Shown: piece after piece, positions 34,685 through 34,961 of the stretch | Layout: each line of letters opens with the position of its first letter | Numbering within the stretch: position 1 is the stretch's first letter | Assembly (NCBI GenBank): GCA_009782825.1 | Contig: WRII01000028.1 | Span: 1 to 34,961, forward strand | DNA length: 34,961 bases | Direction of reading: 5' to 3' | Source: Peptococcaceae bacterium | Lineage (GTDB): Bacteria > Bacillota > Desulfitobacteriia > Desulfitobacteriales > Syntrophobotulaceae | Position numbers and translations under genes: made by a program | The notes under the pieces: model-generated | Seen by the model: the letters and a program-made list of their open reading frames with translations, nothing else | Databases searched by the model: none | Told to the model about the DNA's origin: nothing

Positions 34685-34785
34685 CCTAAAATTAACGCAT
34701 GGAGGTTGTGCAGACTCTTCCATAGTATAACCTGATACTGATAAAAACCCTCTGCTTTCCGGCAGCGTTTCATTCCGGTTCATTG

Positions 34786-34872
34786 GGGCGCACCAATTAA
34801 TTGTTGTAGCAATATATGGAATAAACTTATTAGGCTCGCGTATGAAGGCCACACAGAGCAGGCGAACATTTA
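34786..34872 (+). repeat. Right copy of the two-block inverted repeat
   Basis: Blocks at 34786-34811 and 34847-34872 are exact reverse complements of 119-144 and 59-84. The 35-bp middle part differs from the left copy. Outside the blocks the two copies keep only patchy similarity. Confidence 0.8.
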
Positions 34873-34961
34873 TAAGCAGCGACTTTGCGAAGGGATTGAT
34901 GCGATTCTTAGCGACGGCGCCGCAAAATTCGACTGTCTGAACGCAGCGAAGCGAAGTGAGT
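34873..34961 (+). other. Unassigned right-end sequence
   Basis: No gene is supported here. A GC-rich stretch GGCGCCGCAAAATTCG (34916-34931) is followed by a run with GAAGCGAAGTGAG-type purine repeats; it looks like the left arm and loop of a larger stem whose partner would lie past the window. This cannot be confirmed from the sequence given. Confidence 0.3.

Overview
The window looks like a piece of a low-to-mid GC, endospore-forming Firmicute, most likely a clostridium-like lineage (Peptococcaceae/Desulfitobacteriaceae or Negativicutes style; genus not assignable from this sequence). Pointers are the lonB-lonA-ysxC cluster, a response regulator with a Spo0A-type DNA-binding domain, RqcH, a SipW-type signal peptidase with its substrates, strong AGGAGG ribosome sites, and frequent GTG/TTG starts. 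No rRNA, tRNA, CRISPR array, transposase or phage gene was recognised.

Layout. 1-472: a repeat that reappears inverted at the far right end, a clear terminator, and the leader of the first operon. 473-6246: a tight six-gene operon for a CUT1/Ugp-like ABC importer in which a metallophosphoesterase and a tyrosine-phosphatase-like enzyme are interleaved with the transporter genes. 6323-9427: a 14-TM drug exporter (MFS) and an AAA ATPase fused to a PD-(D/E)XK nuclease-like domain. 9393-12368 (minus): uvrA, overlapping the ATPase gene tail to tail. 12369-19581: a signalling and export region with a Spo0A_C response regulator, a GHKL histidine kinase, two very small minus-strand genes (a 34-residue membrane peptide and a DUF4177 protein) and a giant MacB-like ABC exporter. 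A 55-bp promoter element is duplicated in front of the regulator and in front of the exporter. 19658-21077: a YcaC-like cysteine hydrolase and a TIGR04086-like membrane protein with a long basic tail. 21287-26164 (minus): ysxC, lonA, lonB. 26309-28998: a sirtuin deacetylase and rqcH. 29123-33106: a five-gene SipW-type secretion cluster with three exported beta-rich proteins, a polytopic ER-type signal peptidase and a DUF5305-like membrane protein. 33124-34620 (minus): a 7TM-PAS-GGDEF diguanylate cyclase with eight 7-bp repeats directly at its ribosome site. The right end carries the second inverted repeat copy.

How parts may work together (inference). The first operon probably imports a phosphorylated or phosphodiester solute and dismantles it inside the cell. 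The Spo0A-like two-component system probably controls itself and the large exporter through the shared promoter element. The SipW cluster probably builds a surface fibre or coat, and the adjacent diguanylate cyclase fits a biofilm or surface-lifestyle theme. The most system-like candidates for undescribed biology are the SipW/DUF5305 cluster, the hydrolase-embedded importer operon, and the Spo0A_C/GHKL/exporter unit with its small membrane peptide.
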